A stretch of 44,179 nucleotides of DNA from positions 1-44,179 of the forward strand of contig NZ_SMOD01000055.1 in assembly GCF_004353905.1 (NCBI RefSeq), written 5' to 3'. Positions 32,669 through 40,859 of this stretch are shown here, piece by piece. The stretch is from Paraburkholderia guartelaensis. GTDB taxonomy: Bacteria > Pseudomonadota > Gammaproteobacteria > Burkholderiales > Burkholderiaceae. The translations under genes were made by a program, and so were the position numbers. How positions within the stretch are numbered: the stretch's first letter is position 1; each line of letters begins with the position of its first letter. Under the pieces are notes generated by a model. It saw only the letters and a list, made by a program, of their open reading frames with translations. It had not been told where the DNA came from and did no database searches.

Positions 32669-33920
32669 CAGGCCTCGCCTGCGCCGCAATCCGGTCCGCG
32701 AGATACGCGGCGTCGCGCGCAACGCCCGAGAAGCGCCCGGAACCCCACGTATGCTGCCACGGCAGGCCAAGAAAATAGAGGCCGTTCTGCGCCGTCACAC
32801 CGCGTACATGCCCCGGATAGCCACGCCCGTTGAACACCGGCAGGTCGATCCAGCTGAAGTCTGGCCGAAAGCCGATGCACCAGACAATGCTGCCGATGCC
32901 GCTCGCCGCGAGATCGAGCCACTCGCGCTCCGCTTGCGGCGCCCAGAGCGGTTGATAAGAGTTGCCCGGCGGCGCGCTGATGCCCTGTTGCGCGATGAAT
33001 CTGTCGATCGACGCATTGATGCGGTTATACGTGGCGTCGGCACTGTCGAGATTCTCTTGCAGGTTCGGCGCGAATCGCAGCTTCCCGTCGGCATAGTCCT
33101 CGAGCACACCGTAAAGCTCCATGCCTTCGTGCGCGAACTTGCGCAAGTCGATGTCGCGTCCGCCGTCGCGCCCCGTCACGTAGTGATTGGTGTTGTCGCG
33201 TACGCCCTCACGCAGCGGATGTTCCTCGACCGGCATGTCGTAGTACTTCATGTCGGCAAGCCAGTCGACCACGTCTCGGCCGCGATAGAAGCGCGCGCAG
33301 CGCGGCGCCTCGCCCACTGCGAGCACGACCTTGCGGCCAGCGAGATGCAGGTCTTCGGCGATCTGCGCGCCCGACTGCCCCGAGCCGACCACAAGCACGG
33401 CACCTTCGGGCAAAGCTTCCGGCGTGCGATATTCCGACGACTGGATCTGTACGACATGGGCGGGCAGCCGCTCGGCCATGCGCGGCACAATCGGTGTGTG
33501 GTAGCCGCCCGAGGCCACCACGACCTGGTCGGCGCTCAGTGCGCCGTCCGAGGTCTGCACGAGAAAACCGCCCTGCGGACGGCGTGCTACGCGCGTCACG
33601 GCCACGCCTTCGCGCACGGGCGCATCGACGTGACGCACGAAGCCGTCGAGCCACGCGATGATCTCGTCCTTCTTCATGAAGCCGTGCGGATCGTCGCCGC
33701 GATAGGGATAGTCTGGCAATGCACACTGCCAGTTCGGCGTAACGAGGCAGAACGCATCCCAGCGCTGCGCGCGCCATGCGTGCGTGACGGAGCGCTTTTC
33801 GAGGACGACATGATCGATGCCGGACTGCTTGAGGTAATAGCTCATCGAGAGGCCGGCTTGACCGCCGCCGACAATGGCGACGCTGACATGGGCTTCGGTG
33901 GCAGGTGCCTGAATGGACAT
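32652..33920 (-). CDS. nitH: NitH: flavin-dependent oxidoreductase of the Nit1C cluster (MSMEG_0569 family)
   Basis: A 422-residue FAD/NADPH-dependent monooxygenase-like protein. The FAD Rossmann motif is VAIVGGGQAGLSMSYYL, the NADPH one VLVVGSGQSGAQIAEDL; WDAFCLVTPNWQCALPDYPY is typical of the cluster's flavoprotein. ATG 33920 is chosen because AAGGAG lies seven bases upstream, a strong site that makes the longer ATG at 33938 unlikely. The C terminus includes YFLGLPWQHTWGSGRFSGV. In Pseudomonas the Nit1C cluster is needed for growth on cyanide; the reaction of NitH is unknown. Confidence 0.88.
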   Translation of the reverse strand: MSIQAPATEAHVSVAIVGGGQAGLSMSYYLKQSGIDHVVLEKRSVTHAWRAQRWDAFCLVTPNWQCALPDYPYRGDDPHGFMKKDEIIAWLDGFVRHVDAPVREGVAVTRVARRPQGGFLVQTSDGALSADQVVVASGGYHTPIVPRMAERLPAHVVQIQSSEYRTPEALPEGAVLVVGSGQSGAQIAEDLHLAGRKVVLAVGEAPRCARFYRGRDVVDWLADMKYYDMPVEEHPLREGVRDNTNHYVTGRDGGRDIDLRKFAHEGMELYGVLEDYADGKLRFAPNLQENLDSADATYNRINASIDRFIAQQGISAPPGNSYQPLWAPQAEREWLDLAASGIGSIVWCIGFRPDFSWIDLPVFNGRGYPGHVRGVTAQNGLYFLGLPWQHTWGSGRFSGVARDAAYLADRIAAQARPDARAA

Positions 33921-33973
33921 AAGAATCTCCTTAAGCAACGTTCGCGGCGGTCACGCCGCCGCGACGCTGTGAA

Positions 33974-34255
33974 TCAATCGACGCTCACGACAGTGACAAG
34001 CGCCGCCGGTTGCGAACGGAATGGCTGTGCTGTGCGTTCGATCACGTCCCACTGGTCGAGCGCAGACGAACACGCGTAGCCGAACTTCTGGCGCACGCGT
34101 TCGGACGCCGCGGCCAACGCGTCGTGCGTCGCATCGAGAAAGGCGTCGAGCGCATAGTCGCCGGGTTGCAGAAAGTCCCGGACAACGGTCGAGGGCGAAT
34201 AGCAACGCGCTTCGGTGCCGTCCGGCCAGCGCACGACGAAATGAGTGACGGGCAT
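33974..34255 (-). CDS. nitG: NitG: small Nit1C protein (MSMEG_0570 family)
   Basis: A 93-residue protein with the pattern of the small nitrogen-starvation-type protein of Nit1C clusters: PVTHFVVRWPDGTEARCYSPSTVV, then GDYALDAFLDATHDALAAASERVRQKFGYACSSA. No membrane segment. It lies 20 bp after nitF and 53 bp before nitH. No biochemical activity is known for this family. Confidence 0.82.
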   Translation of the reverse strand: MPVTHFVVRWPDGTEARCYSPSTVVRDFLQPGDYALDAFLDATHDALAAASERVRQKFGYACSSALDQWDVIERTAQPFRSQPAALVTVVSVD

Positions 34256-34275
34256 GGTGGGATCCTGGTCGGGTG

Positions 34276-35271
34276 CTACGAAGACTGGTTTGCGAATGTG
34301 CGCGTCGCGCGTCGATCCGCGGGTACGATGAAGGGCTGCGCGTCGAACCGCCAGACGGTGCGCGTTTCGCCTTGCCAGCGTACGTCTACCGAGGGCTCAG
34401 GCTGCATCTCGCCGATCCCGGCGCATGCAATGCCGCGCCCCTCGAACCGTGCGATCACTTCGGCTACATGTTCTTCGCGCACGCTCAGCAAGTAGCCGTA
34501 GCTCGGAAAGATCTGCAGCCAGCGCGAGAGCGGCACGCCGTCGGGTTTCGGCAAGCGGGCGAGATCGATCACGACGCCCACCCGGGAGCACTCGGCCAGC
34601 ATCATCGCGGTGCCGACGATACCGGCCATACTGATATCCTTCGCCGCCGCGCACAGGCCGTCCTCCGCGATCTGCGCGAGCAGCGCAAGATCGCCGCGTA
34701 GACGTTCGGCCGGCGCTTCGGTGGCCGCGTTCCAGTAGGGATACGGTTCGACGAATGCGCCGCGCAAATCAACCGCCATCAGCAGCCTGTCGTCCGAGCG
34801 TGCCTCGAAGCTCGATAGCAGGCGCTTCGCGCGGCCAAGGATCGCGACTGCGAGTTGGGTGCGGTCGCTGCGCGCGTTGCTGTGGCCGCCCACAACAGGC
34901 ACGCCGAGCTGCCGGGACGCCGCCGCCATGCCTTCGAGCACCTGCGCAGCGGGTGCGATGCCCTGGCTCCAGATCACGTCGACGACCGCAATCGGCCGCC
35001 CGCCCATCGCGCAGACATCGCTCACGTTCACGAGCACCGAGCAATAGCCCGCGAACCACGGCATCGCCTCGATCAGGTCGCTCACCATGCCCTCTGCGGC
35101 AAACAGCAGGTAGCCGTCGCCGTCGGGAATCGCGGCGCAATCATCACCCGCGGCCATCACCACGGAGGCGTCGTGGCCCGCGTCGAGCGCGGCAAGCATC
35201 GGCGCGATGTCGGTCTTGTGCGCAAGGCCGCGGCTCGCCCGGATCGTCTCCACGATTGCGTCGAGCGTCAT
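34276..35271 (-). CDS. nitF: NitF: AIR-synthase-like protein (sll0787 family)
   Basis: A 331-residue protein of the PurM/SelD/ThiL ATP-binding fold. The N-terminal glycine/aspartate region MAAGDDCAAIPDGDGYLLFAAEGM and the helix NVSDVCAMGGRPIAVVDVIW are hallmark elements; VVGGHSN and AAKDISMAGIVGTAMM follow. Such proteins phosphorylate or activate a carbonyl or amide oxygen with ATP. The start codon overlaps the nitE stop (ATGA). Within Nit1C its substrate is unknown. Confidence 0.85.
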   Translation of the reverse strand: MTLDAIVETIRASRGLAHKTDIAPMLAALDAGHDASVVMAAGDDCAAIPDGDGYLLFAAEGMVSDLIEAMPWFAGYCSVLVNVSDVCAMGGRPIAVVDVIWSQGIAPAAQVLEGMAAASRQLGVPVVGGHSNARSDRTQLAVAILGRAKRLLSSFEARSDDRLLMAVDLRGAFVEPYPYWNAATEAPAERLRGDLALLAQIAEDGLCAAAKDISMAGIVGTAMMLAECSRVGVVIDLARLPKPDGVPLSRWLQIFPSYGYLLSVREEHVAEVIARFEGRGIACAGIGEMQPEPSVDVRWQGETRTVWRFDAQPFIVPADRRATRTFANQSS

Positions 35272-35807
35272 GCGGCCCTCCGCTGGTCAATGGTGAATCC
35301 CGCACAGGGCGTTGCGCACGGCGGATAGTGCGCAAGATCGGCCCGCATGACGTGATGCGCGCGCCCGAACACGATCACCTCTTCGAGCGTGCACCAGTGC
35401 AGACGACGGAAGAGCGGCGCGTTCTGCGCCTGCACGCGCGCGAGAAACGTCGTGCAGCCGAGCGCATGAGCGCTGCTCACGGCGAGACGGATCAGCGTCG
35501 CGCCGATGCGCCCGTGCCGGCGAAAATCCGCGCGCACGGCAAGCCGCGATCCGTACCAGACCGATGCGTCGGCCAGATCGCGATGAATGCGCACAGTGCC
35601 CACCACGCAAGGCGCCGCTCCATCCGCGCCTTGCACGGCAACGAGCAGTTGGGCAGTGTCGTCGATTTCGTCCCGATCATCTCCCTCGAAAATGCCCTGC
35701 TCCTCGCAAAACACGGCACGGCGGATCGCCAATGCTTCTTCGCGCTCCCACGGCTCGCTGGCCCAGCGCACGACGATCTCCTCGTCGGTATCGTGCGACG
35801 CACTCAT
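35268..35807 (-). CDS. nitE: NitE: GNAT acetyltransferase (MSMEG_0567/Sll0786 family)
   Basis: A 179-residue GNAT protein. AIRRAVFCEEQGIFEGDDRDEID is the typical start of this subgroup; the acetyl-CoA loop is seen as RLAVRADFRRHGRIGATLIRLAV; HWCTLEEVIVFGRAHHVMRADL closes the domain. ATG 35807 overlaps the nitD stop (ATGA) and its own stop overlaps nitF. Open sequence continues upstream to 36338 but is antisense-like Arg-rich shadow of nitD. Confidence 0.87.
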   Translation of the reverse strand: MSASHDTDEEIVVRWASEPWEREEALAIRRAVFCEEQGIFEGDDRDEIDDTAQLLVAVQGADGAAPCVVGTVRIHRDLADASVWYGSRLAVRADFRRHGRIGATLIRLAVSSAHALGCTTFLARVQAQNAPLFRRLHWCTLEEVIVFGRAHHVMRADLAHYPPCATPCAGFTIDQRRAA

Positions 35808-36925
35808 GCCGCCACCTTTTCGAACGAAGCGAGCGACGAGCATGCGCCGCACTTGCCGCAGCCCGCCTTGATGTCGTCGGCACGCAGGCCCGCTTCGCGC
35901 ACCATCGCGCCGAGCGGCGCGAGAATCGAGCGCATGAATTCGGGCGTAGGCGGCGCGTGATCTTCGAGCGGCGTGCCCGCAATGGGCACGAACGGCACCA
36001 CGAACGGATAGACGCCGATACGCACGAGCTGCTGCGCGGTGTCGAGAATCCGTTGCGGTGTGTCGCCCAGACCCGCGAGGAGGTACGTGCTCACCTGGCC
36101 GCGCCCGAACACCCGCACGGCCGCTTCGAACGCTTCCATGTAGCGGCTCACGGGCACCGCCGCCTTGCCGGGCATGATGCGCTCGCGCTCGGCCTCGCCG
36201 ATTACTTCGAGGTGCATGCCGAGCGTGTCGACGCCCGCTTCGCGCAGGCGCCCGAACCAGGCATCGTCGTCGGGCGGCTCGCATTGCGCCTGAATCGGCA
36301 GATTCACCGCGCGCTTGATTGCGCGTGCGCTGTCGCAAAGGATGGCCGCGCCGCGGTCGGGCGTGGCTGGCGTGCCCGTCGTGAGCACCATGTGCTTCAC
36401 GTTGTCGAGGAGCACCGCCGCGCGCGCCACTTCGGCGAGTTGCTCCGGGGTCTTGCGCGCAATCGTGCGCCCCGCTGCGAGCGACTGTCCGATTGCGCAG
36501 AACTTGCAGGCCTTCTTACGGCTCTCGTAACGGATGCAGGTTTGCAGCACCGTCGTCGCAAGCACATCGGTGCCGTGCAGTGTCGCGATATGCGAGTACG
36601 GCACACCATCGAGCGTCTGCAGCTTGTAGAAGCGCGGTGTCTTCGCAAAGGCAATCTGCGCAACGGGAATGCTGCCGCGTCTGAGCACGCTCACACCGGC
36701 ATCGTTAGGCGTATCCGCCACGAATGCTGACCGGTGTGCGCCGTGCGTATGGACCGGCACCATGAGCGCGACGCCGTCGATCACGACAGCCTTGTGGTCC
36801 GACGGTCCCGCGCCGCCGCGGCGCGACAGGCCCGCCGAGTCCGGCTCGGCCAGGCGCAGCCCGCTCGACTGAAGTTCAGTCAAGAGTTGCAGGTTCGAAT
36901 CCGGCAGGTTGACGCTGGCATTCAT
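35804..36925 (-). CDS. nitD: NitD: radical SAM protein (MSMEG_0568 family)
   Basis: A 373-residue radical SAM protein. The cluster cysteines read TCIRYESRKKACKFCAIG (C130, C140, C143), a CX9CX2C spacing instead of the usual CX3CX2C. A C-terminal cysteine group GCGKCGACSS may hold another metal site. QFDHL-type barrel elements (HMVLTTGTPATPDRG, LPIQAQCEPPDD, GVDTLGMHLE) follow the motif. ATG 36925 has GGAG upstream; it lies 50 bases inside the end of nitC, an unusually long overlap. The reaction is unknown. Confidence 0.87.
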   Translation of the reverse strand: MNASVNLPDSNLQLLTELQSSGLRLAEPDSAGLSRRGGAGPSDHKAVVIDGVALMVPVHTHGAHRSAFVADTPNDAGVSVLRRGSIPVAQIAFAKTPRFYKLQTLDGVPYSHIATLHGTDVLATTVLQTCIRYESRKKACKFCAIGQSLAAGRTIARKTPEQLAEVARAAVLLDNVKHMVLTTGTPATPDRGAAILCDSARAIKRAVNLPIQAQCEPPDDDAWFGRLREAGVDTLGMHLEVIGEAERERIMPGKAAVPVSRYMEAFEAAVRVFGRGQVSTYLLAGLGDTPQRILDTAQQLVRIGVYPFVVPFVPIAGTPLEDHAPPTPEFMRSILAPLGAMVREAGLRADDIKAGCGKCGACSSLASFEKVAA

Positions 36926-37910
36926 CGTGGGCACTCCAGGTGGGGACGACCGGGGCGACGCTCGCCTCGTCGAGTGAAAACACAGGCGTGGCGGGCCGCT
37001 CGTTGATCGCGAGACTCAACAGCTCGGGCCGCGCATAGTGGCCGACCGAGTCCATCATGCGTTTGCGCTTGGTGATGAGCGCCATGTCGAGATCGGCGAT
37101 CACCATGCCTTCGCCCTCGCGCAGCGGCGCGGCCAGATGCTGGCCCTCCGGCGAGACGATCGCGGCATTGCAGCCTCCACGCAGCGCTTTTTGCAGCTTG
37201 GGGTCTGTCGTGATCGATTCGATCTGCGCGTCGCTGAGCCATCCAGTTGCGTTCACAACGAAACAGCCCGACTCCAGCGCGTGATGGCGAATCGTTACTT
37301 CGATCTGCTCGGAGAAGATCGGCCCGACGAGCGAGCCCGGGAACTGGCTGCAGTGGATCTCTTCGTGCTGCGTCATCAGCGCGTAGCGCGCGAGCGGGTT
37401 GTAATGCTCCCAGCACGCGAGCGCACCCACGCGCCCCACGGCCGTTTCCGCGACCTTTAGGCCTGCAGCGTCGCCCTGCCCCCAGATCATGCGTTCGTGG
37501 AAGGTGGGCGTGATCTTGCGGCGCTTTACCTTGATCTGGCCGTCCGCGTCGAAGATCAACTGCGTGTTGTAGAGGCTGCCGTGATCGCGCTCGTTCACGC
37601 CGAGGACGATCACCATGCCGTACTGGCGTGCGAGCGAGGCCACCGTGTCCGTGACGGGCCCGGGTATCGCCACCGCCTCCTCGTACAGCCGCAGATGCTC
37701 GGCGCCTGATTGCACGGGTGGCAGTACGAACGAGAAGTACGGGTAGTACGGCAGAAAGGTTTCGGGAAACACGGCGAGTTGCACGCCCTCGCGTGCCGCG
37801 GCGACGATGGCCTCGCCCACGCGCTCGAGCGTTCCCGCGCCCGACTCGAGATCCGGCGCGATTTGCACTGCCGCCGCGCGGACAATGCGCTTCGTGGATG
37901 TGATCGACAT
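36876..37910 (-). CDS. nitC: NitC: nitrilase of the Nit1C cluster
   Basis: A 344-residue nitrilase. The catalytic triad is FPETF (E50), RRKITPTFHERMIWG (K132) and ACWEHYNPL (C166), with the nitrilase-branch signature around the Cys. It hydrolyses a nitrile to a carboxylate and ammonia; the physiological nitrile is not settled, although the cluster is essential for cyanide assimilation in Pseudomonas fluorescens. About 20 residues at the C terminus (HDECQRQPAGFEPATLD) extend past the usual end and overlap nitD. ATG 37910 lies 18 bp after the nitB stop. Confidence 0.92.
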   Translation of the reverse strand: MSITSTKRIVRAAAVQIAPDLESGAGTLERVGEAIVAAAREGVQLAVFPETFLPYYPYFSFVLPPVQSGAEHLRLYEEAVAIPGPVTDTVASLARQYGMVIVLGVNERDHGSLYNTQLIFDADGQIKVKRRKITPTFHERMIWGQGDAAGLKVAETAVGRVGALACWEHYNPLARYALMTQHEEIHCSQFPGSLVGPIFSEQIEVTIRHHALESGCFVVNATGWLSDAQIESITTDPKLQKALRGGCNAAIVSPEGQHLAAPLREGEGMVIADLDMALITKRKRMMDSVGHYARPELLSLAINERPATPVFSLDEASVAPVVPTWSAHDECQRQPAGFEPATLD

Positions 37911-37928
37911 GGCGATACCCGTATGCGT

Positions 37929-38411
37929 TTATACGGTCCAGGTGTCGATCACGAACGCGTTCGACTTGCGATGCAGCAGTTTCAGGTCGAGCACATCGAG
38001 CGGATTGATGGGGCGCACGCCTTCGATCAGCGCAGCCTCACCGTGGCCATAGAGCGCCTGCAGCGCAAAGCGGCACGCATAGACCTTGCCGCCTTCGGCC
38101 ATGAACTTCATCAACTGGTTGTTGAAGTTCAGATGGCCAGGAAACGCTTCGGCGCCAAGCGTGGGAAAGCCGCGCTGTACGCCCAGCATCACACCGGGAC
38201 CGTAAAGCAGGATCGAGGTTTCGAAGCCCTTGCGTTGCAGCCGCGTGGCTTGCAGCATGTTGACGAAACCAATGGAACCTTCGAATGCGACCGTGTGGAA
38301 CGTAACGAGCGCTTTCTCGCCGGGTTCTGCCTTGATGTCCTCAAATACCTTCTCTTCGTAATCGACGAGGAAGTCGCCGGTCTTGTGGGCGGGCGTGGTG
38401 ATGGCGGGCAT
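37929..38411 (-). CDS. nitB: NitB: first Nit1C gene (MSMEG_0572/Sll0783 family)
   Basis: A 160-residue protein recognised as the Sll0783/MSMEG_0572 family: VDYEEKVFEDIKAEPGEKALVTFHTVAFEGSIGFVNMLQATRLQRKGFETSILLYGPGVMLGVQRGFP, here quoted in part as its DsrE-like strand-helix pattern. The ATG at 38409-38411 has CGGAG seven bases upstream. It leads the operon and diverges from the MocR gene across 365 bases. The name follows the nitB-to-nitH order used for the Pseudomonas cluster (from memory). Confidence 0.83.
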   Translation of the reverse strand: MPAITTPAHKTGDFLVDYEEKVFEDIKAEPGEKALVTFHTVAFEGSIGFVNMLQATRLQRKGFETSILLYGPGVMLGVQRGFPTLGAEAFPGHLNFNNQLMKFMAEGGKVYACRFALQALYGHGEAALIEGVRPINPLDVLDLKLLHRKSNAFVIDTWTV

Positions 38412-38503
38412 TGCGTGACTCCGTTCAATAATTGAGGACTGTGGCCGACCGGTGGCCGGCGTCTCTCTTATCGCAACGGGTATGCCATCAAGCGGCATGC
38501 TTC

Positions 38504-38516
38504 ATGCAATCAATTG
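38504..38516. promoter_or_regulatory. Direct repeat copy 1, ATGCAATCAATTG
   Basis: ATGCAATCAATTG lies 93 bases upstream of nitB, within an AT-rich island (TCAATTGACAATCAATG follows). MocR regulators bind direct repeats, so it is a candidate site for the divergent regulator. Confidence 0.55.
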
Positions 38517-38694
38517 ACAATCAATGCCGTGTGCCGCGAATGATCCAGGCGATTTTTTTCGTGAAGCGCGTGCCAGGCACGTATGCGCGCCGCGCCCTGG
38601 CGTTGTTGTGATCTGGCACACGCCCTGGCTCGGGGCAACGCGCATTCGCTTCAGGTGCATGCATGCATCAATTCGGATCATTCAATGCAATCGC

Positions 38695-38707
38695 ATGCAA
38701 TCAATTG
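38695..38707. promoter_or_regulatory. Direct repeat copy 2, ATGCAATCAATTG
   Basis: An exact second copy, 191 bp from the first and 70 bases before the MocR start. Partial copies ATGCATCAATT (38663-38673) and TCAATGCAATC (38682-38692) lie just before it. Confidence 0.55.
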
Positions 38708-38776
38708 TTTATTTTCCGGCGTCCGTTCTCACTAGAATGAATGGGCCCATTTTTGGAGGCGCCTGCGCGCACGTCC

Positions 38777-40168
38777 ATGACGAACGTCACTGCCCATTGG
38801 CTCAAACGGCTAGCCGAAAGCGACAAGCCCGTTTATCAGACCATTCCCGACCTCATCGAAGAAGATGTGGCTAGCGGCCGTCTGCGCCCGCGCGACCGCC
38901 TGCCCGCGCTGCGCGATCTTTCGGATGCGCTGAAGATCAATTACACGACGCTCGCGCGAGGGTACGCGGAGGCGCGCAAGCGCGGCCTGATCGATTCGCG
39001 CGCAGGCAGCGGCTCGTATGTACGCGGAAGGCCGCCCGCGGTGCCGTTGCGTGCGGGCACCTCGCTCGAAATGACCATGAACATGCCGCCCGAGCCGCCG
39101 GAAATGACTGCGCTGCTCGCGGAGTCGGCGGCACAGATCATAGGCGCGGCCGACCCGTGGTCGATGTTGCGCTATCAGGATTTTGGCGGCTCGCAGTTCG
39201 AGCGCAGCATGGCGAGCCAGTGGCTGCGCCACACCCTGCCTTCGCACCGCGCGGATGCGTTATTGGTGTGCCCCGGCATACACAACGCGCTCGTTGCGCT
39301 GCTGCTTCGGCTCGTCAAGCCCGGCGAAGCGATCTGCACCGATTGCCTCGCGTATCCGGGCTTGAAGGTGATCGCGAATCAGCTTGGCATGCCGCTCGCG
39401 CCGCTGCCGCGCGATGATGAGGGCCTGAGTGCCACGGCGTTCGAGGTGCTTTGCAAGACGCGCAAGCCGGGCGTGCTCTACTGCAATCCCACGCTGCAGA
39501 ATCCGACCACACGCACACTCTCGCAGAACCGCCGCGAACACATCGCCGATATCGCACTGCGCTACAACGTACCGATCATTGAGGACGACGCCTACGGCAT
39601 GCTCTCTGAAACACCGCCCGTGGCGCTCGCCACGCTCGCACCAGAGCTGACCTACTACGTCACCGGGATGTCGAAGTGCTTTGGTGCGGGGTTGCGTGTG
39701 GCCTTCGTCGTCGCACCGAGCGCTCGGCATGCCGAGCGTCTCTCCGGTGCGCTGCGCGCGACCACGGTGATGGCAAGCCCGTATATGTCATATCTGGCGG
39801 CACGCTGGATCGAGAGCGGCGTGGCGCAGCAAATGCTCAAGGCAATTCGGGGCGAGTGCGAGGTGCGCCAGCATATTGCGGCGCGAATTTTCGCCTCGCG
39901 TGAAATCGAGGCGTCGAGAGATTGCTTTCATCTGTGGCTAACAGTACACGCTGAAACCGGCTGGAGCGCGTCCGAGCTCGCCTCACATTTGCGCACGAAG
40001 CAAATCGGCGTGGTCTCCGGCGCGGCATTCAGTACAGACGGCAATCCGCCGAATGCCGTTCGCATCTGCCTGGGTGGTCCCGGTGACGCGTTTGCGATGG
40101 AGGAATCGCTGCATCTGGTAGCAGACATGCTGGATCATCCGGACAATCTTCATTCCCCCATGCTGTGA
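38777..40168 (+). CDS. MocR-type regulator (GntR helix-turn-helix fused to aminotransferase-like domain)
   Basis: A 463-residue MocR protein. The N-terminal GntR winged helix is visible (RPRDRLPALRDLSDALKINYTTLARGYAEARKRGLIDSRAGSGSYV region). The C-terminal 350 residues are a fold-type I aminotransferase-like domain with the PLP lysine in GMSKCFGAGLRVAFV and PNPT-like NPTLQNPTTRTLS. Such regulators usually sense PLP plus an amino compound. ATG 38777 (MTNVTAHWLKRL) fits the family; ATG 38741 is possible. Its position back-to-back with nitB makes it the likely regulator of the Nit1C operon. Confidence 0.88.
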   Translation: MTNVTAHWLKRLAESDKPVYQTIPDLIEEDVASGRLRPRDRLPALRDLSDALKINYTTLARGYAEARKRGLIDSRAGSGSYVRGRPPAVPLRAGTSLEMTMNMPPEPPEMTALLAESAAQIIGAADPWSMLRYQDFGGSQFERSMASQWLRHTLPSHRADALLVCPGIHNALVALLLRLVKPGEAICTDCLAYPGLKVIANQLGMPLAPLPRDDEGLSATAFEVLCKTRKPGVLYCNPTLQNPTTRTLSQNRREHIADIALRYNVPIIEDDAYGMLSETPPVALATLAPELTYYVTGMSKCFGAGLRVAFVVAPSARHAERLSGALRATTVMASPYMSYLAARWIESGVAQQMLKAIRGECEVRQHIAARIFASREIEASRDCFHLWLTVHAETGWSASELASHLRTKQIGVVSGAAFSTDGNPPNAVRICLGGPGDAFAMEESLHLVADMLDHPDNLHSPML

Positions 40169-40770
40169 GTCGTGGCCGCTACATCTCTGGTAGCACCGCA
40201 CCCTCTTGACATGGGCAACCGACAGCTCAATGCCAATCGATTGAATCACACGCCGCGTAGCTTCGATGGCGTTGCTGTGCAACGTCCGCTTTGACGCCGC
40301 GTTCGCTGCCGATCATGCCGTGGGATCGATCTACTTAGCGCAGTCTCTGCGCGTGAGCACACGATCGAGCGCGCAACGGTGCTGGACTGATAACTGCCAT
40401 TTTCAGTCTGCGATAAATGGCCAGGAATGCGATCACTGTGCAATCGCGCCGCACTTCGCACCACACCAGAAATCGCGGCCTCGCGAAGCACTTCAAGGTT
40501 CTCAGATACACAGGGAGACGATTGGCAGACAATTCGCAATTTCAAACATAACGGCAGCACGCCCCCCGATCCTTGTCTCCACTTGATTCCTCCCTAGTTA
40601 GCAAGCGATAGCGACAGACGGTCACAAACCTTTAGCCTCCTTCCACGATCGCGTCACATGCGCCAAGAAGGCAGGGATCTGAGCGCTAGGCGATCCTCCA
40701 AGGGCTGACGAGCAACCGATATGGGGTTTTCCCCATCAGTCAGTCAGCTTGACACGAATCGACGATCGAT
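40169..40770. other. Decayed intergenic stretch
   Basis: About 600 bases with no intact gene. On the minus strand (40560-40246) a fragment LEVLREAAISGVVRSAARLH resembles the helix-turn-helix start of a LysR regulator, but the rest does not continue the family. Base composition is less GC-rich than the Nit1C block. Confidence 0.4.
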
Positions 40771-40795
40771 TGAACATTTGAACATCGGATGAACA
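40771..40795 (+). promoter_or_regulatory. Three TGAACA repeats before the polyol genes
   Basis: TGAACA occurs at 40771-40776, 40779-40784 and 40790-40795, ending with TTGATCA. They lie 65-90 bases before the dehydrogenase start. The pattern resembles operators of sugar regulators (SorC/DeoR type), but no regulator gene is in the window. TTGACA at 40750 could be a -35 box. Confidence 0.4.
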
Positions 40796-40859
40796 ATTGA
40801 TCAGTTAGGGTGATGCTCTGGGCTACGCCAGGGCACCGTCCGCTATAGAGGAGCGAAAG

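Noticed and set aside
32538..34079. 513-codon plus-strand frame opposite nitH
   Set aside because: High-GC antisense artefact; the opposite strand has clear FAD and NADPH motifs and a strong ribosome-binding site.
35268..36338. Extended 356-codon version of the GNAT gene
   Set aside because: The first 177 codons are Arg/Ala-rich shadow of nitD; ATG 35807 overlaps the nitD stop and begins the family's normal start.
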